A stretch of 64,000 nucleotides of DNA from Thermus brockianus (GTDB lineage: Bacteria; Deinococcota; Deinococci; Deinococcales; Thermaceae): positions 1,612,001 to 1,676,000 of the forward strand of contig NZ_CP016312.1 in the NCBI RefSeq assembly GCF_001880325.1. The letters are read 5' to 3'. Made by a program: the position numbers and the translations under genes. The number at the start of each line of letters is the position of its first letter. The first letter of the stretch is position 1. Under the pieces are notes generated by a model. It searched no databases. It was not told where the DNA came from and worked only from the letters and a program-made list of their open reading frames with translations. Of this stretch, positions 27,967 through 37,195 are shown piece by piece.

Positions 27967-29502
27967 ATGGAGTTCAAAGATTTTCCCCTAAAGGAAGAGA
28001 TCAAGGAAGCCTTGGCCCGGCGGGGCATCACCGCCCCTACCCCCATCCAGGCGGCCGCCCTCCCCTTGGCCCTGGAGGGCAAGGACCTCATCGGCCAGGC
28101 CCGCACGGGTACCGGCAAGACCCTGGCCTTCGCCCTGCCCATCGCCCAGGCCCTGGAACCGAGCCCCACCCGCGGCAGGAAGCCTAGGGCCCTGATCCTC
28201 ACCCCCACCCGGGAACTGGCCCTCCAGGTGGCGGGGGAGGTGGCGGCGGTGGCCCCCCACCTCAAGGTGGTGGCGGTCTACGGGGGCACCGGCTACGGCA
28301 AACAGAAGGAGGAGCTTGCCCGGGGGGCGGACGTGGTGGTGGCCACCCCGGGGCGGGCCCTGGACTACCTGCGGCAAGGGGTTTTGGACCTTTCCGAGGT
28401 GAAAATCGCCGTCTTGGACGAGGCGGACGAGATGCTCTCCATGGGCTTTGAGGAGGAGGTGGAGGCCATCCTTTCCGCTACCCCTGCCGCGCGGCAGACC
28501 CTCCTTTTCTCCGCCACCTTGCCCTCCTGGGCGAGAAGGCTCGCCGAACGCTACATGAAGGCTCCCGTGGTCATCAACGTGGTGCGGGAGGAGGGGGTCA
28601 CCTACCAGGAGGAGGCCATCCTGGCCCCGGGGGACCGGCTGGCCCTGCTTTCCGACATCCTGTACGTGAAGGCGCCCAAGCGGGCCATTGTCTTCACCCG
28701 CACCAAGGCGGAAACCGAGGAGGTGGCCACGGGCCTCTTGCGCCTGGGTCACCCGGCCCGGGCCATCCATGGGGACCTTTCCCAGACGGACCGGGAGCGG
28801 GTGATGCGGGCCTTCCGCGAGGGGGAGGTGCGGATTCTGGTGGCCACGGACGTGGCCGCCAGGGGCCTGGACATTCCCGAGGTGGACCTGGTGGTCCATT
28901 ACCGCCTGCCCGATAAGGCGGAAACCTACCAGCACCGTTCGGGACGCACGGGCCGGGCCGGACGAGGGGGCGAGGTGGTGGTCCTTTACGGGGCCCGGGA
29001 GAAGCGGGAGCTCTCCGAGCTGGAGCGGGCGGTGGGCCGCACCTTCAAGCGGGTGAATCCCCCCACCCCCGAGGAGGTGTTGGAGGCCAAGTGGCACCAC
29101 CTCCTGGCCCGGCTGGCCCGGGTGCCGGAGCGGGACTTTAAGCCCTACCTGGACTTCGCCGGGAGGCTTTTCGCCGAGGGGCGGGTGGAGGTGGTGGCCG
29201 CCATCATGGCCCTCCTCTTGGGCGGGGCGCCCAAGGAGAAAAGCCTCCTCACGGGGGAGGAGGGCTGGCTCACGTTCAAGGCCACGGGGCCCAGGCTTAC
29301 CCTGCCCCGGCTTGTGGCCCTCTTGAAGGAGCAGGGCCTCGAGGTGGGGAAGATCGCCCCCGGGGAGGAGGGCTTCTACGTGGACCTCCGCCCCCAGGAC
29401 CTGCCCCGGCTCGCCGAGGTGCAGGGGGTCAGGCTGGAGAGGGCCAAGCGGGTGGAGGCCCTGCCCGAGGCCGCCCCCAGCCGGCGCCGGGTGCGGGCGT
29501 AG
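27967..29502 (+). CDS. hera: DEAD-box RNA helicase Hera
   Basis: RNA-dependent ATPase that remodels structured RNA; Hera of T. thermophilus binds RNase P RNA and 23S rRNA hairpin 92. The 511-aa product has all helicase motifs: Q motif (TAPTPIQAAA), ARTGTGKT, PTRELA, TPGR, DEAD, SAT, and in the second domain HRSGRTGRAGR. After about residue 365 come the dimerisation and RNA-binding domains specific to Hera, ending SRRRVRA. ATG 27967 is chosen for its match to the 510-aa protein and the start MEFKDFPL; an in-frame ATG at 27943 would add eight residues. Confidence 0.93.
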   Translation: MEFKDFPLKEEIKEALARRGITAPTPIQAAALPLALEGKDLIGQARTGTGKTLAFALPIAQALEPSPTRGRKPRALILTPTRELALQVAGEVAAVAPHLKVVAVYGGTGYGKQKEELARGADVVVATPGRALDYLRQGVLDLSEVKIAVLDEADEMLSMGFEEEVEAILSATPAARQTLLFSATLPSWARRLAERYMKAPVVINVVREEGVTYQEEAILAPGDRLALLSDILYVKAPKRAIVFTRTKAETEEVATGLLRLGHPARAIHGDLSQTDRERVMRAFREGEVRILVATDVAARGLDIPEVDLVVHYRLPDKAETYQHRSGRTGRAGRGGEVVVLYGAREKRELSELERAVGRTFKRVNPPTPEEVLEAKWHHLLARLARVPERDFKPYLDFAGRLFAEGRVEVVAAIMALLLGGAPKEKSLLTGEEGWLTFKATGPRLTLPRLVALLKEQGLEVGKIAPGEEGFYVDLRPQDLPRLAEVQGVRLERAKRVEALPEAAPSRRRVRA

Positions 29503-29558
29503 GGGCCAAGGTGGCCTAAGGCGCTTTTAAAGATAAAGCGCTCGCCTATCCTTGAGGG

Positions 29559-30602
29559 GTGGAGTTCGGCCTTTACACCTTTGGCGAGCGCACCTTTGAC
29601 CCCGGGCTGGGCCGCCCCCCCACGGCGGAGGAGAGGCTAAAGCGCCTTTTGGAGGAGGCAGAGCTAGCCGACGAAGTGGGGCTTTCCCTCTTCGCCGTGG
29701 GCGAGCACCACCGGGAGGACTACGTGGTTTCGGCCCCGGCGGTGGTGCTTGCCGCCATAGCGGCCCGCACGCGGCGGATACGCCTCGCCAGCGCCGTGGT
29801 GGTCCTCTCCTCCGAGGACCCCATCCGGGTCTTCCAGCAGTTTTCCACCCTGGACCTCCTTTCTGGCGGGCGGGCGGAGCTTTGGGTGGGCCGGGGCTCG
29901 TTTGTGGAGTCCTTCCCGCTTTTTGGGTACGATCTCCGGGATTACGAGGCCCTTTTTGAGGAGAAGCTTGCCCTTCTCCAGAAGCTTCGGGAAGAGGAGA
30001 AGGTCTTTTGGCCCGGGGGGCGCTTCACCCGGCCCATCCCGGGCCTTGGGGTATACCCGAGGCCTAAGCAAAATCCCCTGCCCCTTTGGGTGGCGGCGGG
30101 GGGGAGTCCGGAGTCGGCGGTGCGCGCCGGGAAGCTTGGGCTTCCCCTGGTCCTCGCCATCATCGCCGGAAGCCCCCAGCGCTTCCTGCCCTTTGTGGAG
30201 CTTTACCGGGAAACGGCCCAGGCCCACGGCCACACCCCCAGGCTCGCCCTCGCCGCCCACGGCTTCGTGGCGGAGGACGACGCCGAGGCTTTCCGCCTCG
30301 CCGCCCCCGCCTTCCTAGAGGTGATGAACCGGATCGGGCGGGAGCGGGGCTGGCGGCCCATGGACGTGAATTACTTCGCCTGGTCGCGGGGCCTACAGGG
30401 GGCCGACTTTATCGGCGACCCCCTTAGGGTGGCGGAGAAGGCCCTTTACTGGCATGAGCTTTTCCGCCCCGAGCGGCTCATCCTCCAGCTCACCGTGGGC
30501 ACTCTTCCCCACACCAAGGTGCTCCGGGCCATAGAGCTTTTGGGCACGGAGGTCCTGCCCCGGGTGCAAAAGGCCCTCGCTACACGCCCTGTCGCAGGAT
30601 AG
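29559..30602 (+). CDS. Luciferase-like (LLM) flavin-dependent oxidoreductase
   Basis: A 347-aa TIM-barrel flavoenzyme of the bacterial luciferase superfamily: [39 protein letters not shown] and [18 protein letters not shown] are typical. Such enzymes use FMNH2 or F420; the substrate is unknown. The start GTG 29559 is six bases after TATCCT (29547-29552), so it is probably leaderless. The 3' end overlaps sat on the other strand by 23 bases. Confidence 0.85.
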   Translation: MEFGLYTFGERTFDPGLGRPPTAEERLKRLLEEAELADEVGLSLFAVGEHHREDYVVSAPAVVLAAIAARTRRIRLASAVVVLSSEDPIRVFQQFSTLDLLSGGRAELWVGRGSFVESFPLFGYDLRDYEALFEEKLALLQKLREEEKVFWPGGRFTRPIPGLGVYPRPKQNPLPLWVAAGGSPESAVRAGKLGLPLVLAIIAGSPQRFLPFVELYRETAQAHGHTPRLALAAHGFVAEDDAEAFRLAAPAFLEVMNRIGRERGWRPMDVNYFAWSRGLQGADFIGDPLRVAEKALYWHELFRPERLILQLTVGTLPHTKVLRAIELLGTEVLPRVQKALATRPVAG

Positions 30603-31629
30603 GGAGGAGTTCGGGCCGCACCAGTTCGGGTGGAGGGGTTTTCCCCTCCCGCAGGAGGGACCGCACCTTGGTCATGCTGATGGAAAGGCGCTTCTCCCTA
30701 TGGGCCTCGGGGCAGGTCCTTTCCGAGGCGATGCCGCCGCAAAGGGGGCAGTGGAAGATGGCTCCTACCCGGACGATCTCAATGCCCAGAGGGGGAAGCT
30801 CGTCAAAGATGCGGTGGGCGGCGTAGGGATCGTAGAAATCCCCCACCCCGGCGTGGTCCCGGCCCACCAGGAAGTGGGTGGCCCCGAAGTTCTTGCGCAC
30901 CAGGGCGTGGAAAACCGCCTCCTTGGGCCCAGCGTAGCGCATGGGGGTGGCGAGGCCCAAAAGGGCCACGCGGTTTTGTGGGAGGAAGTCGCGGATAAGG
31001 GCCTCGTAGGCTTGGACAATGACCTCCGTGGGGAAGTCGTCCGCCTTTTTGGCCCCGAGGATGGGGTGGATGAGGACCCCGTCCGCCAGCTCCAGGCCGA
31101 GCCGGATCAGGTACTCGTGGGCCCGGTGGGGGGCGTTGCGGGTTTGGAAGGCCACCACCCGCCTCCACCCCCATGCCCGGAAGAGGGCCCGCACCTCCTC
31201 GGGGGTTTTCTCCAAGGGGCCGCGCGCCCGGGGTTTTAGGACTTCCACCCTACCCCCCAGGGCGTAGGGGCCTTTGGCGTAGAGGCGGGCCACACCGGGG
31301 TGGGCTTCGCTTTCCGTGCCGAAGACCTGCTTGGCCAGTTGCCTTAGGTCCAGGGCGTACACGTCCTGCACGTGGAGGAGGGCCACCCGCTCCCCGCCGT
31401 GGACCAAGGCCAGGGTCTCCCCCCGGCCCACCCGGGGCCTTTCCGGGGTCTGGAGGAGGATGGGGATGGTCCAGACCTCTCCTGTGGGCAGGCGCATGGC
31501 CTCGGCCACGCTTAGGGTTTCCTCCCGGGTCATGAAGCCTTGCAGGGGGGCGAAGGCCCCCGTGGCCAGGTTCTCCAGGTCCAAGCGCTCGTCCTCGCCA
31601 ATCTGTAGGGTGGGAAGGGTCTCCACCAT
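30580..31629 (-). CDS. sat: Sulfate adenylyltransferase (ATP sulfurylase)
   Basis: First step of sulfate assimilation: ATP plus sulfate to APS. The 349-aa product has the [11 protein letters not shown] motif (nucleotide site), [15 protein letters not shown], and a zinc-type site [17 protein letters not shown] as known in the T. thermophilus enzyme. Unlike longer fungal forms there is no APS kinase domain. It is the last gene of the minus-strand sulfur/siroheme operon, 3 bases after cobA. Confidence 0.96.
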   Translation of the reverse strand: MVETLPTLQIGEDERLDLENLATGAFAPLQGFMTREETLSVAEAMRLPTGEVWTIPILLQTPERPRVGRGETLALVHGGERVALLHVQDVYALDLRQLAKQVFGTESEAHPGVARLYAKGPYALGGRVEVLKPRARGPLEKTPEEVRALFRAWGWRRVVAFQTRNAPHRAHEYLIRLGLELADGVLIHPILGAKKADDFPTEVIVQAYEALIRDFLPQNRVALLGLATPMRYAGPKEAVFHALVRKNFGATHFLVGRDHAGVGDFYDPYAAHRIFDELPPLGIEIVRVGAIFHCPLCGGIASERTCPEAHREKRLSISMTKVRSLLREGKTPPPELVRPELLPILRQGV

Positions 31630-31632
31630 GGG

Positions 31633-32352
31633 CTACCTCCATGGGAGGGCTTCGGCTTTAAGGCGGGCTTCCTCAAAGACCTGCACCGTTTCCCCTAGGA
31701 TCCAGAGGGCAGGGGCTTCCACGGACACCTTGCCTTGGGCCACCTCGCCCAGGCGGGCGAGGATGCGGCGCTCCCTGGGCGTGGTGGCCCGTTCCACAAA
31801 GAGGGTGGGTTCTTGGGGGTTGCGGCCCAAGCGGAGGAGCTCCTTGGCGATCCAGACCCGCCGCTTTACCCCCATGAGCACCACCAGGGTGGGAACGTGG
31901 GCGAAGGGGGTCAGGTCGGGGTAGCCGCCTCCTTCCACCACGCCGGAAAGGGCGGCGAAGCCGTGGGCGAGGCCCCGGTGGGTGAGGGGTAACCCTGTGG
32001 CGAGGAGGCTGCTTACCCCCGGGACCACCTCCACGGGGATCCCGTGCCTGAGGAGGAAAAGCGCCTCCTCCCCGCCCCGGCCGAAGACGAAGGGGTCCCC
32101 ACCCTTTAGGCGCACCACGAAGGGGTAGCGGCGGGCGTAGTGGAGGAGAAGGTGGTGGATGGCCGCTTGCTTCCTGCTTTCCCCCTCCTCCTTCCCCACA
32201 TAGACCTTCTTTCCCCGGACAAGGCCCAGAATGCGTTCGTCCACCAGGCGGTCGTGGAGGACCACGGGGGCCTCCTGGAGGAGGCGGTGGGCCTTGAGGG
32301 TGAGGAGCTCGGGGTCGCCTGGGCCTGCCCCCACCAGGTAGACCTTACCCAT
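31633..32352 (-). CDS. cobA: Uroporphyrinogen-III C-methyltransferase
   Basis: Methylates uroporphyrinogen III twice to precorrin-2, on the way to sirohaem for the sulfite reductase of this operon. The 239-aa product has YLVGAGPGDPELLTLKA at its start, VVRLKGGDPFVFGRGGEEA and VVPGVSSLLA, the SUMT motifs. ATG 32352 is chosen; it overlaps the stop of the TauE gene by eight bases. Confidence 0.95.
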   Translation of the reverse strand: MGKVYLVGAGPGDPELLTLKAHRLLQEAPVVLHDRLVDERILGLVRGKKVYVGKEEGESRKQAAIHHLLLHYARRYPFVVRLKGGDPFVFGRGGEEALFLLRHGIPVEVVPGVSSLLATGLPLTHRGLAHGFAALSGVVEGGGYPDLTPFAHVPTLVVLMGVKRRVWIAKELLRLGRNPQEPTLFVERATTPRERRILARLGEVAQGKVSVEAPALWILGETVQVFEEARLKAEALPWR

Positions 32353-33085
32353 GGGCCACCCCCCGGTAGATGAGGTGCCCCCCAACGAAGAGGAGCCAGA
32401 GGAGGAGGGCCACCCTCAGGGGTTCCCGGGGCAGGCGGGTGGCGAAGAGGGCTCCCAGGGTGGCGCCCAGGATCCCCCCGGTCCCCAGGGTGAGGAGGAG
32501 GTCCGGGGCCACCTGGCCGAAGAGGAGGTGCACCCCACCCCCTAGGAGGGAGAGGACGAGGCCGAAGAGAATATCCGTCCCCACCACCTGTTGCGGGGAG
32601 AGCCGGGTGGCGTAGAGGAGGAGAAGGGTGCCCAAGGCCCCGGCCCCGGCGGAGGAAAAGCCCACCTCGAGGCCAATCCCAAAGGCCGCGGGGGGAAGAA
32701 GCCTAGGCCTCTCCCGGCCCACGGTGGGTTTCCCGAAGCTCCGCCAAAGCCCCAAGGCGGCGGAGGCCACCACGGTGAGGCCCACCAGGAGGAGGACAAG
32801 GTCCTTAGCCCCCTTGACCCCTGTGAGGAGAAGGCTTCCCAGGAGCACCCCGGGTATTCCTCCGAGGAGGAGGAGGGCCAGGGCCTTGGGCGCCACCTGC
32901 CTCTGGGCGAGGTAGACCGCACCTGCGGGGAGCTTCACCAGGAAACCGAAGAGGAGGGCGGTGCCCACCGCCACCTCCGGGGGAAGCCCCAGGGCCAGCA
33001 TGAGGAGGGGTGCGGTGATGGTTCCCGCTCCCACCCCTGTGACCCCGATGGCGAAGGCGATGAAGAAGCCCAGGAGGAAGGCCAT
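32345..33085 (-). CDS. TauE/SafE family membrane transporter
   Basis: Membrane protein of 246 aa with about seven or eight hydrophobic helices; the repeated family motif is seen as GVTGVGAGTITAPLL and again as FSSAGAGALGTLLLL. Members move sulfite, sulfonates or other sulfur anions. Its place between cysH and cobA strongly suggests sulfate uptake or sulfite efflux. It starts one base after the cysH stop. Confidence 0.85.
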   Translation of the reverse strand: MAFLLGFFIAFAIGVTGVGAGTITAPLLMLALGLPPEVAVGTALLFGFLVKLPAGAVYLAQRQVAPKALALLLLGGIPGVLLGSLLLTGVKGAKDLVLLLVGLTVVASAALGLWRSFGKPTVGRERPRLLPPAAFGIGLEVGFSSAGAGALGTLLLLYATRLSPQQVVGTDILFGLVLSLLGGGVHLLFGQVAPDLLLTLGTGGILGATLGALFATRLPREPLRVALLLWLLFVGGHLIYRGVAHG

Positions 33086-33086
33086 G

Positions 33087-33755
33087 CTACCCCTCCTTCC
33101 CGTGCAGGTGGATGCCGCACTCCAGCTTGCCCTTACCCGCCCAGCGTCCGGAACGGGGGTCGTTGGGGTCTAGGGGCTTGGCGGTGCAAGGGGCGCAGCC
33201 GATGGAAAGGTAGCCTTGGTCGTAAAGGGGAAGGTAGGGCAGGTCCTGCACCGCCAGGTAGGCAAAGACTTCCTTGAGGGTCCAGTCGTAAAGGGGGCTT
33301 ACCTTCCTGAGCCGGTGGCCCGAAGGGAGGACCGCTTCTTCCAGGGGCTGGAGGTTGGCCCGGGTGGGAGACTGTTCCCGCCTCAGGCCGGTAAACCAGG
33401 TGTCGTACCCTTCCAGGGCTTGGAAAAGGGGCTCCACCTTGCGGATTTGGCAGCAGCGGGTGGGGTCGCTTTCGTAGAGCTTCCCGTAGCGGCGTTCCTG
33501 CTCTTCCCGGGAAAGAGAGGCCTGAAGGTTCACCAGGCGGAAGCCGAAACGCCTTTGCATTGCGTCGCGGTAGGCGTAGACCTCGGGGAAGTGGTAGCCG
33601 GTATCCAGGAAGAGGATGGGGATGTCGGGCTTGACCTCCAAAAGCATGTGGAGCACCGCCACATCCTCCGCTTGGAAGCTGCAGGTAAAGCAGGGATTTT
33701 GGCTTTGGGCCAGGGCTTCCTGTACGAGGGCCTTGGCGCTTTTCACCTTGTCCAT
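33087..33755 (-). CDS. cysH: Adenylyl-sulfate (APS/PAPS) reductase
   Basis: Reduces activated sulfate to sulfite. The 222-aa product begins with CFTCSFQAEDVAVLHML and has the sulfate-site LFLDTGYHFPEVY. The Cys pairs RCCQIRK and GCAPC plus the catalytic ECGIH indicate a [4Fe-4S] enzyme that prefers APS, which fits the lack of an APS kinase gene in the operon. It overlaps the sirC-like gene by 13 bases. Confidence 0.92.
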   Translation of the reverse strand: MDKVKSAKALVQEALAQSQNPCFTCSFQAEDVAVLHMLLEVKPDIPILFLDTGYHFPEVYAYRDAMQRRFGFRLVNLQASLSREEQERRYGKLYESDPTRCCQIRKVEPLFQALEGYDTWFTGLRREQSPTRANLQPLEEAVLPSGHRLRKVSPLYDWTLKEVFAYLAVQDLPYLPLYDQGYLSIGCAPCTAKPLDPNDPRSGRWAGKGKLECGIHLHGKEG

Positions 33756-34387
33756 ACCTCCTCCAGGGTGGCTTCAGCCTTAGCGATGGCCTTGGACAAG
33801 CCTTCCTTGGGATCTAGGTCCAGCTCCTCCAGGGCCTGGTCCACGATGCGGTACCAAAGCCGCCTCCTCTCCTCAAAGCCCGGGATCTGGGCGATCCTGG
33901 GCCTTAGGGTGCGGAGGAAGGCCACGAGTTCCCCGTAGGTCTCGGGGAAGAGCCGGGCGAGCCGCTCCTTGAGGCGCACCGCCAGGGCGGGGGCCGCGCC
34001 CGAGGTGGAAAGGGCCGCCACCAGGTCGCCCCGGCGGAGCACGGCGGGAAGGATGGCGCTGGCGTGTTCTGGGTCGTCCACCGCCACCAGGAAGATGCGC
34101 CTTTCCTCCGCCTCCCGGCGCACCCGGGGGTGGATGGCCTTGTCCTTGGGGTGGCTGAGGACCAGGAAATAGCCTTCCAGGTCCCCTTCCCGGTAGCCCC
34201 GCCGGAGCCAGCGGATCCTCCCTTCCCGTTCCAGGGCGCTCAAGCCCCAAGCGTCCTCCTCCGCCAGCACCGTAACCCGGGCCCCAGCCTGGAGGAGGGC
34301 GTGGAGCTTGGCCTCGGTCTCGGGGCCCCCGGCGATAAGGAGGACAGGGCGGTTTTTAAGGTCCAGCATCAAGGGGAAGTAGGTCAT
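33743..34387 (-). CDS. Precorrin-2 dehydrogenase / sirohydrochlorin ferrochelatase (CysG N-terminal type)
   Basis: Converts precorrin-2 to sirohydrochlorin, and possibly inserts iron, to make sirohaem. The 214-aa product starts YFPLMLDLKNRPVLLIAGG, the NAD-binding fold of CysG-N/SirC/Met8, with VAVDDPEHASAILPAVLRRG following. It is coupled to hemD by ATGA overlap. Together with cobA it does what a single CysG does in enterics. Confidence 0.9.
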   Translation of the reverse strand: MTYFPLMLDLKNRPVLLIAGGPETEAKLHALLQAGARVTVLAEEDAWGLSALEREGRIRWLRRGYREGDLEGYFLVLSHPKDKAIHPRVRREAEERRIFLVAVDDPEHASAILPAVLRRGDLVAALSTSGAAPALAVRLKERLARLFPETYGELVAFLRTLRPRIAQIPGFEERRRLWYRIVDQALEELDLDPKEGLSKAIAKAEATLEEVWTR

Positions 34388-35145
34388 GGCACCTCCTGGA
34401 AAAGGGCCTTCTTGAAGCCCTGGAGCATGCTCCCTAGGCGCTCGGTTTCGTCCACGTAGAAGGGCCTTACCCCCCATTCCCTCAGGGTGTCCGCCGTGAC
34501 CCGGCCCACGGCCACCGCCTTCACCTGGGTGTTTAGGGCTTCCCGGAGGGCGTGGGGGTTCCTGGCGCCTTCAAAGAGGAACTCCACCTGGATGGCGGCC
34601 ACGAAGGCCACCGCCTCCACGGCCCTTTCCCGGATGGCTGCCTCCAGGGCCCGGATACCCTCGGGGTTGGGTAGGTGTTGGTAGGGCATTAGGGAAAGGA
34701 CCTCGTACCCTTTTTCCCTTAGGGCCCCTTCCAGGAGGGGCAGGGGCTTGCCGTAAAGCTGGAGCGCCGCCTTGCCCGGGCCTTCAGGGAGGAGGGGGAT
34801 GAGGCTTGGGCTCGTACCGTCCCCCATGGCGTGGGGGGAAAGGCCTTCCTCCCGCAGGATGCGGGCCGCCTTGGCCCCCCGGGCCAGGCGGTGGGCCTCG
34901 GCCAGGGGCCCCTTGAGGTCCAGGCCCAGGGTCCTGCCTCCCTCCAGGAGGTCCCGCACGCCCACCCCCGTGGTGGCGAGGAAGAGGTCCACCCCTTGGT
35001 GGAGTTCCCGGAGGCGGTCCTGGTACTCGGGGACGGGCACCTTTTCCGTGGTCTGGGCGGGGAGAATGAGCGGCGTAAAGCCCAGCTTTTCCGCTAGGGC
35101 CTTGAACTCTTCCCTGCGTCTTAGGCCAGCGTAGGCGATGCGCAT
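34384..35145 (-). CDS. hemD: Uroporphyrinogen-III synthase
   Basis: Closes hydroxymethylbilane to uroporphyrinogen III, the common precursor of haem, sirohaem and cobalamin. The 253-aa product starts RIAYAGLRRREEFKAL and holds FLATTGVGVRDLLE and AVAVGRVTADTLREWG, regions typical of this weakly conserved family. It is placed between the sulfite reductase and sirC, so its supply is tied to sirohaem demand. Confidence 0.9.
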   Translation of the reverse strand: MRIAYAGLRRREEFKALAEKLGFTPLILPAQTTEKVPVPEYQDRLRELHQGVDLFLATTGVGVRDLLEGGRTLGLDLKGPLAEAHRLARGAKAARILREEGLSPHAMGDGTSPSLIPLLPEGPGKAALQLYGKPLPLLEGALREKGYEVLSLMPYQHLPNPEGIRALEAAIRERAVEAVAFVAAIQVEFLFEGARNPHALREALNTQVKAVAVGRVTADTLREWGVRPFYVDETERLGSMLQGFKKALFQEVP

Positions 35146-35154
35146 GGCGTCTTC

Positions 35155-36885
35155 CTATACGGCGCATTCCCCGCGCCCAAGCTGCACGCTGAAGGCCTCC
35201 CCTTCCGCCCCCAGGTCCTGGTAGAACTCCGGGGTCTCCGCGTAGGGCGGAATCTCCTGGAATTGCTCTAGCAATGCCTTGAAGGAAGCTGCTCCTACCC
35301 GGTCCAAGTAGGCTTGGAAGCTTTCCCCGTTTTGCCGCTCCCCTAGGTAGCGTTGGAGGATGGCCTCCACCGCCTCGGGAACCCGGTGGGCGGGGATGCG
35401 GCCTACCACCTGGCCGAAGCGGGCTTCCCCTTCCCGGGTCCGCCCTCCCAGGAGGAGGACGTAGTGGGGCACCTCCCGGTCCCCCACCTTGCGGCTAGAG
35501 CCGTAGAAGCCGATGTCGGCGATGGGGTGTTGCCCGCAAGAGTTGGGGCAACCGGAGATTTTGACGCTGATGGCCTTTACCCCTGGGTCCTGGGCCAAGG
35601 GGAGGGCCTGTAGCTTCTCCCCCAGGGCCTGGGCCAGGCCCCGGGAGCGGGTGATGGCCAGGTTGCAGGTGTCGGCCCCGGGGCAACGGGTAATGTCCAG
35701 GAGGGTGTGGGCGTCCGTATGGGCGAGCCCTGCCTGCAGGAGGGCCTCGTAGAGCCCACCCAGGGCCTCCTCGGGCACAAAACGCAGGAGGAAGTTTTGG
35801 CTGATGGCGCTTCGGATCTCCCCGGCGTAGGTCTCGGCGATTTCCGCCAGGGCCCTGAGCCCTTCGGGGGTGATGTCCCCCAAGGGGAGGCGCACGGTGA
35901 CGGTGTAGAAGCCTTCCTGCTTCTGCTTGAAGAGGTTGGTTCGCCGCCAGGCGTCAAAGCCGGGAGCGAAGGAGAAGGGCTTTCGGGGCGGGTTGGGGAG
36001 GCGAGGGGGCGGGTAGTCCTCGGGCGGGGCCCAGGCCTCGAGGTCGGCCCCGCTTGCCGTGAGCTTCACCACCCGCCTTTCTTCCCGCACCGCCTCCCGG
36101 AAGGCGGCGATGCCCCACTTCTTCACCAGGAACTTGAGCCGGGCCTGGGTCAGGACCTTGCGGTTGCCATAGCGGTCAAAGAGGCGGATGATGGCGAGCA
36201 TGGTGGGGAGGAGGTCCTCCTCGGGGGTAAAGGCTTCCAGGAGCTCGGCGCTCATGGGGGCGGCGCCCAGCCCCCCACCCACGTAGATGCGGAAGCCCCG
36301 CTTGCCCCCCTCCACCGCCGCCACCACCCCGATGTCGTGGATGGGGGTGCGGGCATGGTCCGTGGCGCACCCTTCAAAGGCCACCTTGAACTTCCGGGGC
36401 AGGTTCTGCCCCACGGGGTGGCGGAGGAAGTAGCGGTAGGCCCTTTCCGCATAGGGGGTGACGTCAAAGGGCTCCTCGGGGGAGACCCCGGCGTAGGGGC
36501 AACAGGTGATGGCCCGGATGGAGTGGCCGCAGGCCTCGCGGGTGGTGAGGCCCACGGCGTTCACCGCCCGGAGGACCTTGGGCACGTCCCGCCGGTGCAC
36601 GTGGTGGAGCTGCACCGCCTGGCGGGTGGTCACGTGGGCCAGGCGGTTTTCCGTATAAGCCTCGGCCACGTCCGCCAGGACCCGGAGGCCCTCTGGGGTA
36701 ATGCGGCCCACGGGGAGCTTGATGCGGATCATGTGGTGCTCAGGGCGTCCCCGAATCCCGTAGATCCCGTTCTTGAGCCGGTAGACCCGGAAGTCCTCGG
36801 GGTCTTCCTCCCCGGCCTCGAGGCGGGCGATCATCGCCTCCAGGTACCGGATTTCCGCTTCCACCACCTCGGAAAGCCCTGCCAT
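35155..36885 (-). CDS. sir: Ferredoxin-type sulfite (or nitrite) reductase
   Basis: Six-electron reduction of sulfite to sulfide at a coupled sirohaem-[4Fe-4S] centre. The 576-aa product shows the two repeated halves of the family (VGRITPEGLRVLADVAEAY and LGDITPEGLRALAEIAETY) and the cluster ligands CPGADTC (C-x5-C) and CPNSC (C-x3-C). Its operon with cysH and sat points to sulfite rather than nitrite. ATG 36885 follows GGGAAGGAGGGG. It is the first gene of the operon, with a clear promoter at 36927-36954. Confidence 0.92.
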   Translation of the reverse strand: MAGLSEVVEAEIRYLEAMIARLEAGEEDPEDFRVYRLKNGIYGIRGRPEHHMIRIKLPVGRITPEGLRVLADVAEAYTENRLAHVTTRQAVQLHHVHRRDVPKVLRAVNAVGLTTREACGHSIRAITCCPYAGVSPEEPFDVTPYAERAYRYFLRHPVGQNLPRKFKVAFEGCATDHARTPIHDIGVVAAVEGGKRGFRIYVGGGLGAAPMSAELLEAFTPEEDLLPTMLAIIRLFDRYGNRKVLTQARLKFLVKKWGIAAFREAVREERRVVKLTASGADLEAWAPPEDYPPPRLPNPPRKPFSFAPGFDAWRRTNLFKQKQEGFYTVTVRLPLGDITPEGLRALAEIAETYAGEIRSAISQNFLLRFVPEEALGGLYEALLQAGLAHTDAHTLLDITRCPGADTCNLAITRSRGLAQALGEKLQALPLAQDPGVKAISVKISGCPNSCGQHPIADIGFYGSSRKVGDREVPHYVLLLGGRTREGEARFGQVVGRIPAHRVPEAVEAILQRYLGERQNGESFQAYLDRVGAASFKALLEQFQEIPPYAETPEFYQDLGAEGEAFSVQLGRGECAV

Positions 36886-36926
36886 CTTCCCCTCCTTCCC
36901 CTCCCAGAGGGAGGGTTGCCGGGCAT

Positions 36927-36954
36927 GGTATACCATTGAGCTCATGAATGTCAA
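36927..36954 (-). promoter_or_regulatory. Promoter of the sulfate/sirohaem operon
   Basis: Minus-strand TTGACA (complement of 36949-36954), 16-base spacer, TATACC (complement of 36927-36932). The spacer contains a GAGCTC-centred near-palindrome (CATTGAGCTCATG on the plus strand), which could be an operator. Confidence 0.7.
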
Positions 36955-37005
36955 GGGTATAAGGCCCTTTGTGTCCCCCTTTCCATTCCCTAGGCCCTTT
37001 CGTGG

Positions 37006-37011
37006 TAAAGT
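37006..37011 (+). promoter_or_regulatory. -10 box of the thiamine operon
   Basis: TAAAGT about ten bases before the first paired bases of the TPP riboswitch. The -35 region is weak. It is divergent from the sulfate operon promoter. Confidence 0.45.
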
Positions 37012-37020
37012 GGCCCTTGC

Positions 37021-37113
37021 AGGCTAGGGGTGCCCTAATAGAGGGGCTGAGAGCTGGGTCTTTCCCAGCAACCCTTGGAACCTGATCCGGGTAATGCCGG
37101 CGGAGGGAAGCCT
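37021..37113 (+). promoter_or_regulatory. TPP riboswitch (THI element)
   Basis: All conserved parts are present: P1 closed by AGGCT (37021-37025) and AGCCT (37109-37113), the CTGAGA box at 37047-37052, and ACCTGATCCGGGTAATGCC then GGCGGAGGGAA. It precedes thiE and should switch off the whole thi operon when thiamine pyrophosphate is plentiful. Downstream, CCCCTT (37148-37153) can pair with GAGGGG (37182-37187) next to the thiE start, which suggests control of translation. Confidence 0.95.
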
Positions 37114-37195
37114 ATGCGGAGGATCCCCAATCCCCAAAACCCAAATGCCCCTTGGGCCGCGTGGGCCTTGGCCGCTGGCTTGAGGGGGTGAAAGG